From positions 1 to 37,886 of the forward strand of contig JAVBXM010000040.1 in assembly GCA_030824585.1 (NCBI GenBank): a stretch of DNA of 37,886 bases. The letters are read 5' to 3'. Numbering within the stretch: the first letter of the stretch is position 1; every line of letters begins with the position of its first letter. The position numbers and the translations under genes are program-made. The stretch is from Phaeospirillum sp. Lineage in GTDB: Bacteria; Pseudomonadota; Alphaproteobacteria; Rhodospirillales; Magnetospirillaceae. Shown piece after piece: positions 1 to 7,958 of this stretch. Under the pieces are notes generated by a model. The model worked only from the letters and a program-made list of their open reading frames with translations. It made no database searches and was not told the origin of the DNA.

Positions 1-27
1 AGCGACCACTTTTGAGGAAGACCGGCC

Positions 28-201
28 ATGAGCACAATTCTCGTTATCGTCTTGCTGATCGTTCTGCTGGGCGGCGGCGGCGGATATTACGCCCATGGCC
101 GCTACGGCGGGGCCGGGCTGGGCGGCGTCCTTGGTCTGGTTCTCGTCGTTCTCCTGGTGCTTTGGCTGCTTGGCGGTCTTGGCGGCAGAGGCACCCTGTA
201 G
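28..201 (+). CDS. Small two-helix membrane protein, DUF3309-like
   Basis: This 57-residue protein has a hydrophobic N-terminal helix (about residues 3-15), a glycine-rich turn containing GGGGGYYAHGRYGGAG, and a second hydrophobic helix (about 30-48). The layout matches the DUF3309 family of very small inner-membrane proteins, and a clearer member lies at 23345-23503. The start is set by a GAGGAAG ribosome site 7 nt upstream. The stop is 11 nt before the DUF1003 gene, so the two are probably cotranscribed. The family has no known biochemical function but is common in alphaproteobacterial stress regulons. The promoter lies outside the window. The family label is a composition and layout match; the turn lacks the typical WPHS motif. 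Confidence 0.75.
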   Translation: MSTILVIVLLIVLLGGGGGYYAHGRYGGAGLGGVLGLVLVVLLVLWLLGGLGGRGTL

Positions 202-212
202 ATCGGCGCCGC

Positions 213-797
213 ATGGCCGACTCCCCCGACCATCTCGATCAGAGCGTACGGGAGATTTCCAATCTTCACGCCCTGCATTACCGCAGGGCGACACCCATTG
301 AACGGCACCTGGATGGCGCCATCACGAAATTGAGCCATCCGGCGCTGCTGGTATCCCTGACCATCGGCGTCATCGGCTGGATCGGCGTCAATCTGGCGCT
401 GGCCCTGGCCGGCGGCCATCCGATCGACCCGCCGCCCTTTCCCTGGCTGCAAGGAGTGGCGTCCATGGCCTCGGCCTATCTCGCCGCCCTGATCCTGACC
501 ACCCAAAGCCGCGAGGACGGACTGACCCGGCACCGCGACCAGTTGACCCTGGAACTGGCCATCCTGGCGGAGCGCAAGAGCGCCAAGATCATCCAGCTTC
601 TGGAGGAATTGCGCCGTGACAACCCCGGAGTTCTCGACCGGGTGGATGACGTGGCCGACGCCATGGCCAGACCCGCCGATGCCTGCGCCGTGCTGAGCGC
701 CATCGAGGAGGTCCATCGGCTGGTGATCGAGGAAAAGGGCAAGGGCGCCGCTGCCCCCTCAGCGCTCGCTAACCGCCCGCTCGAGACCGGCGAATAG
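213..797 (+). CDS. DUF1003 family inner-membrane protein
   Basis: The 194-residue protein has a short cytoplasmic N-terminus, two transmembrane helices (about residues 45-67 and 85-105) separated by a PIDPPPFPWLQ loop, and a charged helical tail (QSREDGLTRHRDQLTLELAILAERKSAKIIQLLEELR). This order of paired helices, proline-rich loop with PFP, then a helix rich in E and R, is characteristic of DUF1003. The function is unknown. The gene starts 11 nt after the small membrane protein and probably shares its transcript. Its last 39 nt overlap the 3' end of the convergent HlyD-type gene on the other strand. The ATG at 213 is preferred because an upstream in-frame extension would run through the preceding gene. 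Confidence 0.85.
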   Translation: MADSPDHLDQSVREISNLHALHYRRATPIERHLDGAITKLSHPALLVSLTIGVIGWIGVNLALALAGGHPIDPPPFPWLQGVASMASAYLAALILTTQSREDGLTRHRDQLTLELAILAERKSAKIIQLLEELRRDNPGVLDRVDDVADAMARPADACAVLSAIEEVHRLVIEEKGKGAAAPSALANRPLETGE

Positions 798-2039
798 AGG
801 GCCGGCCACGGCTCCCAGTACGGTGCGCGTGCCGGTGACGATGGTGACCGACACCGGAACCCCCGGCGACAGGGGATAGACCTCGCCCGCCTCGCCCTGA
901 AACTCCGCCGCGTCGGGAGCGATATCGACCAGATAATTGAACTGCCGGGAATGCTCGTCGGCGCTGCTGTCGGGGGCGATTTGGGCCACCACGCCGTACA
1001 GGGGAGCAAGATGCCCGTCCGGCGGGATCAGGGTGATCCTGGCCTTTTGGCCCACGCGCACATGCCCCACCTCTCCCGCCGGCAGCTTCACGTTGATCAT
1101 GCGCCGGACATCGTCGGGAACGATTTCCACCGCCGGCTCGCCGGGACGGAGTGTGGCGCCGGGTCCGGTGGCCGAAACGGTCTTGACGACGCCGCTCACC
1201 GGCGCGGTGAGATGCATGCCTTCCAGGCGCCGCTCCAGCTTGGGGCGCAGACTGGACAGGCTGTCCAGCTTGGCATGGGCCTCCTTCAGCGAACGGGCGA
1301 TCTCTTCTTGCCATGCGCCGTCGATGGCGATCATGCGGCGGCGCGCCTTTTCCCCGTTGGCCAGTCCTTCCTGCAGGCGGCCGCTCAGTTCGGCGATACG
1401 CGCCTCATCCTCGCTGACCTGGAACCGCGAGGCCAGCCCCTTGTCCGCCAGCCCCCGCCGGGCCGTCATGCGCTGGCGCAGCGGCGCCAGGGTGGCGGAA
1501 AGGCCGACCACGCCGGCCTGGGCGGCGTCGATTTCGCTCTGGACCACCCGCAATTCCTCGGAATGACGCTGGTGACGGGTCCGAAACAGCGCCGTCTGCT
1601 GAGCGGCCGTGGCGGCAAGCAAGCCGGCAAAGTCGGGAACCATCTCCAGGCCCTCCGCCTCCAGGCGGCGGATATCGCCCTTCAGCGCCTCGGCCTCCGC
1701 CCGTTGCTGGGCTAGCTCGGCCCGGGCGGCGGTGGAGTCCAGGTCGATCAAGGCGTCACCGGCCGTCACATGCTGGCCGATGCGCACATGCAGTGCCGCC
1801 ACGGTGCCGCCTTCGGCATGGCCCAGCAACTGCACCCGTTCGGGCGGCACCACCCGTCCGTCGGCCCCGGCCATGATGGCGACCCGGCTGTTGGCCGCCC
1901 AGACAAGGCCGGCGACAAGAATCAGAATGAGGCAGGCGACCGCCGCCTTGATCACCTTGCCGGGATCGTGACGGCCGGCATGGCTCTCCACCGGCGGAGC
2001 GACGGACGGAAGCCGACTTTGGGGCGCGATATGGTTCAC
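759..2039 (-). CDS. Type I secretion membrane fusion protein, HlyD/PrtE family
   Basis: The 426-residue periplasmic adaptor would link an inner-membrane ABC exporter to an outer-membrane TolC-like channel. A transmembrane helix lies at about residues 27-48 (AAVACLILILVAGLVWAA). It is followed by the first half of a lipoyl/barrel domain (GTVAALHVRIGQHVTAGDALIDLD), a long alpha-helical hairpin (about 100-290), the second half (HLTAPVSGVVKTV) and a C-terminal beta domain. This is the usual HlyD/PrtE/PrsE order and length. The start is a GTG whose first bases overlap the TGA of the upstream ABC gene (GTGA), so the pair is translationally coupled. No outer-membrane partner gene is present in the window. 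Confidence 0.92.
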   Translation of the reverse strand: MNHIAPQSRLPSVAPPVESHAGRHDPGKVIKAAVACLILILVAGLVWAANSRVAIMAGADGRVVPPERVQLLGHAEGGTVAALHVRIGQHVTAGDALIDLDSTAARAELAQQRAEAEALKGDIRRLEAEGLEMVPDFAGLLAATAAQQTALFRTRHQRHSEELRVVQSEIDAAQAGVVGLSATLAPLRQRMTARRGLADKGLASRFQVSEDEARIAELSGRLQEGLANGEKARRRMIAIDGAWQEEIARSLKEAHAKLDSLSSLRPKLERRLEGMHLTAPVSGVVKTVSATGPGATLRPGEPAVEIVPDDVRRMINVKLPAGEVGHVRVGQKARITLIPPDGHLAPLYGVVAQIAPDSSADEHSRQFNYLVDIAPDAAEFQGEAGEVYPLSPGVPVSVTIVTGTRTVLGAVAGPLFAGLERAVSER

Positions 2040-2905
2040 GACACACCTCCCCGTCCCTCGCGCAAAAAGCCGATCACCGCCTCCATTGCCGGCTGGCCGC
2101 GCTTCAGGTCGCTCAGCATGCCGGCGGCCTTCAAGGCCATGCCGATGGCCCGCGACGCGATCAGGCCGATACCGAACAGAGTTCCCGGCGACAGGGTTCC
2201 ATCCACCACCATGACCGCGCCGACCGCCAGGACAAAGGCGTAGGCGGCGCTGTTGGTGGCACCCATGGCGCTTTCGCGGACATTGCCGATACGGGCCATC
2301 GCCGAACCCCGGTCCATCCAGGTCATCACCGCGGCCAGGGTCCCGCTCCCTTGCGACGCCGAGAAGATGCCGCCACGCGCCCCATCGCGGCCAGCTCCCG
2401 CCACCGCCGAAACGCGCGACAGCACCATCTCCACGCAAATGGCCGCGACCATGGCCGCCGAGACGGCCACACCGATAGCTGGAGACAGCAGCCAGAGGGC
2501 CAGCAGATAGAGGATGACCGCCGCCACATCCATGAAGGCGGCGATCCTGGCGGCCGAATAGGTGCCGGCGATCATTTCCAGGGCGCCGATGGCCGGCCCC
2601 AATTCGCCGCCGCCGGTCCGCGCCAGAACCTCGACGCACAAGGTATCGTCGGCGGCGAGGCAGATGCCTTCCAGCAGGCGGTGTCGCAGGGTGCGCAGGG
2701 TCACCTCGGCCAGGATGGCCACGGCCAGCCCCATGGACAGGGTAACCAGGGTGCCCATCTGGCCATGGGCGGTAAACCGCCCCATCACCTGGGCGGCATA
2801 GACGCTGGGCACCAGGCCGAGAACAGCAATGAGGACCGAAAGCGCCACGGCCAGTCCGGCAAGAAGCGGCTGGGCGGCGAGGCGGCGGGTGAGTTCCGAG
2901 AACAT
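2036..2905 (-). CDS. ABC exporter membrane subunit of a type I secretion system, without ATPase domain
   Basis: The 289-residue protein holds five or six hydrophobic helices and resembles the membrane half of PrtD/HlyB-type exporters, including the QVMGRF and TLFGIGLIASRA segments and the linker-like MLSDLKRGQPAMEAVIGFL end. A typical type I secretion ABC protein is about 560-580 residues and continues into a nucleotide-binding domain with Walker A, LSGGQ and Walker B motifs. None of these is present here. The reading frame ends cleanly and overlaps the HlyD start by 4 bp, so this is not an obvious frameshift. Either an ATPase subunit is encoded elsewhere or the exporter is defective. The start is supported by GGAG 6 nt upstream. 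Confidence 0.85.
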   Translation of the reverse strand: MFSELTRRLAAQPLLAGLAVALSVLIAVLGLVPSVYAAQVMGRFTAHGQMGTLVTLSMGLAVAILAEVTLRTLRHRLLEGICLAADDTLCVEVLARTGGGELGPAIGALEMIAGTYSAARIAAFMDVAAVILYLLALWLLSPAIGVAVSAAMVAAICVEMVLSRVSAVAGAGRDGARGGIFSASQGSGTLAAVMTWMDRGSAMARIGNVRESAMGATNSAAYAFVLAVGAVMVVDGTLSPGTLFGIGLIASRAIGMALKAAGMLSDLKRGQPAMEAVIGFLREGRGGVS

Positions 2906-2928
2906 TTCATGCTCCGACGGAGAAAAGA

Positions 2929-2950
2929 GGCGCCGGGTTCTCCCGGCGCC
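2929..2950 (-). terminator. Hairpin between the RTX gene and its transport genes
   Basis: A perfect 9-bp GC-rich stem with a 4-nt loop lies in the 57-nt gap between the RTX stop and the ABC start. Read on the minus strand, it is followed by a pyrimidine-rich run (TCTTTTCT). It looks like an intrinsic terminator or attenuator. In known RTX operons such as hly, an attenuator at this place lets the exported protein be made in excess over its transporter. Function here is inferred. Confidence 0.65.
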
Positions 2951-2962
2951 TGGGACAGGACC

Positions 2963-5900
2963 TCAGACCATGTGGAACCAATGGCTGTCCAAGCCGTCCA
3001 CATGGACGTTCTGAAGCGTCACGTCGTGATTGGCCGACAGATGCAGCACGGCATCGCCGGCGGCATTGGCGGTGGCGTGGGAGATCACGTCCAGGACCGT
3101 CATGCTGGTGCCTCCCGCGCTGATTTCCAGTGTGTCGAAGCCCGGTCTGAAGGCGACGACGGTGTCATGGGCCGCAATCGCGGTGTGGAAGGCGAAGGTA
3201 TCGTGCCCGGCGCCGCCCTTCAGGTAGTTGCTGCCCGCCCCGCCCTCCAGCCGGGTGGTGCCGCCGGCCCCGAACAGGAAGTCGTCGCCGGCCCCGCCGC
3301 GCAGGGTGTCGCTGCCCAGACCACCGATCAGGAGGCTGGCCCCGTTGCCGCTGACCAGCAGGTTGTTGCCGGAATGGGCCGCCAGCAGCCCATGGGCGGT
3401 GGCGGCGTTTGTGGTGCCGCCATCGCCGTAATAGACCTCCGAGTTCAGCAGGTGGTGGCCGTCCACCAGGGTGGGGGTAATGTCCCAGGTCTGGGTGGCG
3501 GCATAGCCGGTGGCGCTGGTGATCAGGCCGGGAGTCTGGCTGGTGACATAGGCATAGGCGGCCAGGTCGTCGGGATTGTGGGTGACGTTCCACTCCGCCG
3601 ACAGCGCCGCCTTGGCGATGGCGGCGTAGCCGCCGCTGGGATCGTCCGCACCGTCCAGCTTGGTCGGCGCCGCCTGCCCGCCATAGGTCGAGGCATAGAC
3701 CTCGCCCCAGGTCTGGAACACCGCCACGCCGGGCGCGCCCGGGCCGGTGGGGTTGTAATGGGACGTGTCCGCGGCGGGATCGGCGATGTTGATCCAGTAT
3801 CCGGTGCCGTGCAGCGGATTGTAGCCGTCCTCGCCGTGCAGGAATCGCCCGGCGATGAAGTTGTTCTGCCAGGCCATGAACTCCCTGGCGCCGGCGAAGC
3901 CCAGATCGGCGGCGTGGGCCATGGCCAGGACCAGGAAGTCCTGCTGCCAGGGCGCGGTGATGGTGGGGTGGTAGGAGTCGAAGACATAGCCCTGCAACTC
4001 TCCCTGGGCCGCCCCCTTGGCGGTGCCCACGTATTCGTGCAGCAGGTTCGAGATATTGTTCTCCAGCTTCTCGGTGAAATAGGCCTTGAGCGGATCGCTG
4101 TCGGCGCTGACATAGGCGGCATCGGCCAGATCGCGAATGACCCAGGCGATTTCACGGATTTCCCCCATGGCGATGCCGGTGGCGCCGCCGCGATAGCCCG
4201 GATTGTAGGACAGCAGATCGTAATTGGCCTGGGCCTGGACCTGGCGGATGTAGTACTCGCTGCCCTGGGTCAGGGCCGCCATGTAGCCAAGCTCGGAGAT
4301 ATGGGCGGTATCCAGCTTCCAGCCGGTCTGGGACTGGATGGTGTCGAAATTGTTGGCGGGCTTGGCGGCGCTTTGGTTGCGCCCGTCGAGCCACAGATCC
4401 GGGTGGGTGTCGAGGGTGACCAGGGAGCCGTCGGCATTGGCGGCGTGATAGGGCGACGATCCGGCGGCATCGGCATTGGCCAGCATCACCCGCTCGGCGT
4501 CCTGGTCCTGGGACACCAGCCAGTTGGCGCTCCACTTGTTGGTGATGCCGATATCGCCACGCCCGCCGGTCATGGGCTGGTACTGAACCACCGCCGCATT
4601 GCCGAGCAGGCTGTGATCGCCCGTGGCGATGGCCGCCAGATCGGCATTGATGCTGTTGGCGGTGACGCCCACCGTCGTGTCGTAGCCCATCACCGCGCCG
4701 GTGCGCTCCAGATAGGCCACATCGTAGGCCACATGGAGAGGCGACGCCGCACCGCCCCACGTCTCCTTATGCCATTCCTGCATGGGCGCCTGAGTCACGC
4801 CGGTCTGGCTGAACTGGGTCTGGCCGTGGCTGGAGATGGTGACGTCGTAGCTGTAGGTCTTGGCATCGGAGCTGAAGATGCGGTCGTTGCGCGCCTGCAC
4901 GTCGGTCAAGAACGTCCCGTCGGCATTGCCCCGGATGTTCATCACCACGTGCAGCGAGCCGCTGAGCGCCACGTCCACCTGAACCTCGCCGGCCAGGGGG
5001 CCGGACAGGATGGTCCTGGCGGTGCCGTTGGCCATGGACTCGCTCAGGGCCTGGGCGGCGTCGATGGTCCGCAGGCTGGTGGTTCCGTCGGTATTATGGA
5101 AGGTGAAGGCCACCTTCGTGTCGTAGCCATGGGCGGCAAAGGAATGGGGGTCCACCGGAGACGGCACGGCCGCCGCGCTGCCGCCGCGCCCCAGCATGAC
5201 ATCCATGGCCGAATTGGCGGCAAGCGAGGGCGCCGCCAGGGAAATCACCGCCTGCTGGACCGAGCCGTCGGCGTAATGGGTACGGGCGTCGACCTGCACC
5301 ACGACCTCGTGGCCGTTGACCTGGGCGACGAGATGCCCATTGGCGGGCAGATCGCCCTTGGCGAAGACCTGGCCGAAGGTGACGGTGTGCGCCTCGCTGA
5401 CGGCGGCGGTGTTGTTTTCCAGGTGAACGGCGACAATATCAGCGGCCTTGGCCGCCGCCGGAACCGCCGGCGCATGGTGGACCACCCCGCTGCTGACCAC
5501 CCCACTGCCGCTTGGAACCGAGGGCGTGGCCGCCGGCTGCGTCGTGTAGACCCCGCTGGCGACGTCATAGGTCGCGTTGGAAAAAGCGATCTTGCCGATA
5601 CCGTCCAGATGGACGACCGTGCCGGTGGCGTGGATGTCGGTCACGTCGAGGCCGCCGGCCGCGTTCTTGGCGATGGCGTACCAGGAACTGTAATTGGCGA
5701 ACGCGGCCGTGTCGGTTCCGCCCATGCCCTGCACCAGCCTCGTGCTGGTCCCCACCTGCAATATGTCGTTGCCCGCGGTGCCGACCACCCCGCCCAGCGA
5801 GGAGCCGTCGGCGAATTTCAGCATCTGGATATTGTTGGCGGTAACGCTCTGCGAGGTGGCCTTGTCCAGTACGGTGAAGACGCCATGAACCCCGGAGGTC

Positions 5901-6931
5901 ACCGTATAAGCGCTTTGGACCTTGGCGAAGAGAGCGGTATTGATGCCGGCCCCGCCGTCGACCACCTGGGCGGCCGCCATGACCTTCATGGTGTCGTTGC
6001 CGTCGGTGCCCAACTGGATCAGCTTGGCCGAAGCGACGTCGTAGCTGAGACCGTCGGAGAACTTGAGCGTGGCGATGCCGTCCAGGTGGACGACCGTCCC
6101 CGTGGCGTGGATGTCGGTCACGTCGAGGCCGCCGGCCGCGCTCTTGGCGATGGCGTACCAGTTGCTGTAATTGGCGAACAGCGCGGTATCGGTCCCGCCC
6201 TTGCCCGTCACCAGCCTTGTCATGGCGGTAACCTGCAAGGAATCATTGCCCGTGGTGCCGCCGACCTCGCCCAGCCTGCCGCCATCGGCGAATTTCAGCA
6301 CCTCGACATTGCTGGCGGTAATGCTCTGCTGAGTGGCCTTGTCCAACACGGTGAAGACTCCCCGCGCGCCGGAAGTCACGGTATAGGCGCTTTGGGCCTT
6401 GGCGAAGACCGCCGTATCCATACCGCCGCCGCCATCGACCACCTGCGCCCCGGCCTTCACCGTCATGGTGTCGTTGGCGCCGGCGCCTTGAATGACCATC
6501 TTGGCCGATGCGGTGTCGTAATTGAGACCATCGGCGAATTTCAAGGTCGTGATGCCGCTGATCGCCGTTCCCTTCAAGGTCCCATGGACCGTATCGGTCA
6601 AGGTCAGCGAACCGTTGGCGTTCCGGGTGATCTGATAGCTGTCATGGCCATAGCCCAGCACGATGCTGTCATTGGCGAACTTGCCCAGGATGGAGGCCAG
6701 AGGATTGGAGACGTTGGGGATGACGAAAGCCTGATTGGCCGCGGTAGCGGCGATTCCCCATTGGCCGCTGGCCGCATTGTAGGTCCAGTTGTCACTGAAG
6801 GCGTAGGTGTTGATGCTTTTCAGCACAATGTCCCCGACACCCGTAATCGCGCAGCGCAGCACCTTGGAGCCATCAAGGTTGGTGACAAGGCTGTAGAGCG
6901 AATGATCGTACTGCAGACTGACGGCGGCCAT
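2963..6931 (-). CDS. Large RTX (hemolysin-type calcium-binding) secreted protein with a lyase-like central domain
   Basis: This 1322-residue protein has no Sec signal peptide and carries C-terminal RTX nonapeptides (about 1187-1245; GGLGSDTLRGGAGDDFLFG and GGAGHDTF), followed by a roughly 75-residue tail that would be the type I secretion signal. Residues about 112-460 hold two and a bit copies of a 159-residue repeat (GNDxL, GTDTALFANY, VVHLDGI, LKFxDG). Residues about 510-1150 match the secreted protein at 32410-34734 through shared motifs TFGQxF, ADGSV/PDGSL, TGGRxDIG, ANADAxGS, YRxGATG, KAYF and APWQQDF. The gene heads an operon with the ABC and HlyD genes. The start has AAAGGA upstream; an in-frame extension to 7090 lacks such a site. 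The substrate is unknown; a polysaccharide-acting enzyme is the best guess. Confidence 0.88.
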   Translation of the reverse strand: MAAVSLQYDHSLYSLVTNLDGSKVLRCAITGVGDIVLKSINTYAFSDNWTYNAASGQWGIAATAANQAFVIPNVSNPLASILGKFANDSIVLGYGHDSYQITRNANGSLTLTDTVHGTLKGTAISGITTLKFADGLNYDTASAKMVIQGAGANDTMTVKAGAQVVDGGGGMDTAVFAKAQSAYTVTSGARGVFTVLDKATQQSITASNVEVLKFADGGRLGEVGGTTGNDSLQVTAMTRLVTGKGGTDTALFANYSNWYAIAKSAAGGLDVTDIHATGTVVHLDGIATLKFSDGLSYDVASAKLIQLGTDGNDTMKVMAAAQVVDGGAGINTALFAKVQSAYTVTSGVHGVFTVLDKATSQSVTANNIQMLKFADGSSLGGVVGTAGNDILQVGTSTRLVQGMGGTDTAAFANYSSWYAIAKNAAGGLDVTDIHATGTVVHLDGIGKIAFSNATYDVASGVYTTQPAATPSVPSGSGVVSSGVVHHAPAVPAAAKAADIVAVHLENNTAAVSEAHTVTFGQVFAKGDLPANGHLVAQVNGHEVVVQVDARTHYADGSVQQAVISLAAPSLAANSAMDVMLGRGGSAAAVPSPVDPHSFAAHGYDTKVAFTFHNTDGTTSLRTIDAAQALSESMANGTARTILSGPLAGEVQVDVALSGSLHVVMNIRGNADGTFLTDVQARNDRIFSSDAKTYSYDVTISSHGQTQFSQTGVTQAPMQEWHKETWGGAASPLHVAYDVAYLERTGAVMGYDTTVGVTANSINADLAAIATGDHSLLGNAAVVQYQPMTGGRGDIGITNKWSANWLVSQDQDAERVMLANADAAGSSPYHAANADGSLVTLDTHPDLWLDGRNQSAAKPANNFDTIQSQTGWKLDTAHISELGYMAALTQGSEYYIRQVQAQANYDLLSYNPGYRGGATGIAMGEIREIAWVIRDLADAAYVSADSDPLKAYFTEKLENNISNLLHEYVGTAKGAAQGELQGYVFDSYHPTITAPWQQDFLVLAMAHAADLGFAGAREFMAWQNNFIAGRFLHGEDGYNPLHGTGYWINIADPAADTSHYNPTGPGAPGVAVFQTWGEVYASTYGGQAAPTKLDGADDPSGGYAAIAKAALSAEWNVTHNPDDLAAYAYVTSQTPGLITSATGYAATQTWDITPTLVDGHHLLNSEVYYGDGGTTNAATAHGLLAAHSGNNLLVSGNGASLLIGGLGSDTLRGGAGDDFLFGAGGTTRLEGGAGSNYLKGGAGHDTFAFHTAIAAHDTVVAFRPGFDTLEISAGGTSMTVLDVISHATANAAGDAVLHLSANHDVTLQNVHVDGLDSHWFHMV
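5548..6595 (-). repeat. 159-codon tandem repeats inside the RTX gene
   Basis: The unit is 477 bp. Unit 1 spans about 6119-6595, unit 2 about 5642-6118, and a partial third unit about 5548-5641. Units 1 and 2 are closely similar even at DNA level, for example around 5598-5690 against 6075-6167, which indicates a recent duplication or gene conversion. Each unit contains DTAxFAKxQSAYTVTSG and SxWYAIAKxAAGGLDVTDIH. Confidence 0.9.
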
Positions 6932-7462
6932 CTCGATTCCTTTCGCCTGTCGCGATTTTCTCGACGCAACAGAGCCAACTTCCACGCCCGTTCCCAGAAC
7001 CAACAGCCGCCTGCCCCAGGGAATCCCGCGGATGGAATCGACCGGAGCCCACGCCTGCCGCCAAGTAAATATAAAAATATCACTCGGCAAGAGGACGTAT
7101 ACACGATCAATAACCGCGCACTCAACAAAATCTATAATAATTATTATTTAGATCAACACGATAAAAACTAACAACATATCCTTATATATTTTAGAATCAA
7201 TTTTACACATCCATGCCATCTCATAATAAATATTAAATTTTTCTCATCTGTAGTGAGGGAGAAGGCCAAAAACACCAGAGACACAGCAACGAAAGTCAAT
7301 AGCCATACAAAATACAGATAACAAACAGATATAAAAATACTGTAATGGCATATTAATTATGGGTATTTTCCGATCCTGCCACCACATGACTACAAACATA
7401 TAATATACATCAACACTCAATCTACGCAGAGTGAAGAACTGCACCAATACAGGAGCCATATC
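6932..7462. other. AT-rich divergent intergenic region
   Basis: About 530 nt separate the RTX start from the PRC-barrel start. From about 7065 to 7440 the sequence is strongly AT-rich, with runs such as ATAATAATTATTATTTAGAT, against GC-rich genes on both sides. It must hold the RTX operon promoter, though no single -35/-10 pair stands out on the minus strand. It also holds the shared promoter element at 7361-7380 facing the PRC-barrel gene. The composition suggests a nucleoid-protein (H-NS-like or IHF) target, by inference. No gene was found in it. Confidence 0.7.
7361..7380 (+). promoter_or_regulatory. Shared promoter element, site 1 (PRC-barrel gene)
   Basis: GGGTATTTTCCGATCCTGCC matches the local consensus GAGTAnnTTCCGAnnCTGCC. 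An ideal -10 box TATAAT lies at 7399-7404 after an 18-nt spacer, which places the element's 3' end at the -35 region. The start codon at 7463 follows about 50 nt after the predicted transcription start. Confidence 0.85.
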
Positions 7463-7831
7463 GTGGAAGAAAATACATCCATTACCACAGGGTCCCTTAT
7501 CGCGGCGGATAAGGTGAACGGCACTGCCGTTTTCGACCTGGCCGGCGATAAGCTGGGCAGCGTCGAGAACATCATGATCGACAAGATCAGCGGCCGCGCG
7601 ATCTACGCCGTCATGTCCTTTGGCGGCTTCCTCGGCGTGGGCGAGAAGCATCATCCGTTGCCGTGGACCGCCCTGCGGTACGACGAGAACAAGGAAGGCT
7701 ACGTGATCAACGTCGACAAGAAGCAGTTGCAGGACGCGCCGAACTACGACCGCGCCTCGGAGTTCAACTGGACTCACGATTACGGCCGCAAGGTCGACAA
7801 TTTCTACAAGGTTCCAAGCTACTGGATGTAG
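7463..7831 (+). CDS. Cytoplasmic PRC-barrel domain protein
   Basis: The 122-residue protein carries a PRC-barrel beta domain over residues about 8-80, with the typical KLGSVENIMIDKISGRAIYAVMSFGGFLGVGEKHHPLPW pattern. The rest is a charged tail ending in the aromatic segment YGRKVDNFYKVPSYWM. It has no signal peptide, so it is predicted to be cytoplasmic. The start is a GTG set by AGGAG 7 nt upstream; no ATG fits. It has the first shared promoter element with a TATAAT box upstream, and palindromic DNA directly after the stop. PRC-barrel proteins of this type are common in stress regulons, but their ligands are unknown. A periplasmic relative is encoded at 8647-9042. Confidence 0.9.
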   Translation: MEENTSITTGSLIAADKVNGTAVFDLAGDKLGSVENIMIDKISGRAIYAVMSFGGFLGVGEKHHPLPWTALRYDENKEGYVINVDKKQLQDAPNYDRASEFNWTHDYGRKVDNFYKVPSYWM

Positions 7832-7842
7832 GGATTGCTCGC

Positions 7843-7860
7843 GGACGGAAGCTTCCGTCC
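7843..7860. terminator. Perfect 18-bp palindrome after the PRC-barrel gene
   Basis: GGACGGAAGCTTCCGTCC is self-complementary with no loop bases and begins 11 nt after the PRC-barrel stop. It can form a hairpin in RNA and could end the plus-strand transcript, but no T-run follows. A protein-binding palindrome is an alternative. Confidence 0.4.
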
Positions 7861-7877
7861 CCGCCGGACCTGCCCAA

Positions 7878-7918
7878 AAAGTTCACCGAGCCGTGGCGAT
7901 CCAGGCTCGGTGAACTTT
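7878..7918 (-). terminator. Terminator of the BON lipoprotein gene, possibly bidirectional
   Basis: A perfect 15-bp stem (7878-7892 with 7904-7918) encloses an 11-nt loop. On the minus strand the stem runs into a T-run, as expected for an intrinsic terminator of the BON gene, whose stop is at 7959. It also lies downstream of the plus-strand PRC-barrel gene and may serve both. Confidence 0.8.
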
Positions 7919-7958
7919 ACCGCTACACGGCGGCTGGCCCCAAGGATCACCCAGGGGA

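Noticed and set aside
2036-2905. Frameshift explanation for the missing ATPase domain
   Set aside because: The sequence after the stop is the complete HlyD gene; no nucleotide-binding domain remnant is found in other frames.
2351-7171. A 1606-residue open frame on the plus strand opposite the RTX operon
   Set aside because: It is the antisense shadow of GC-rich coding sequence: composition is Gly/Gln/Arg/His-rich, it has no domain, and the minus strand carries clear RTX, ABC and HlyD genes.
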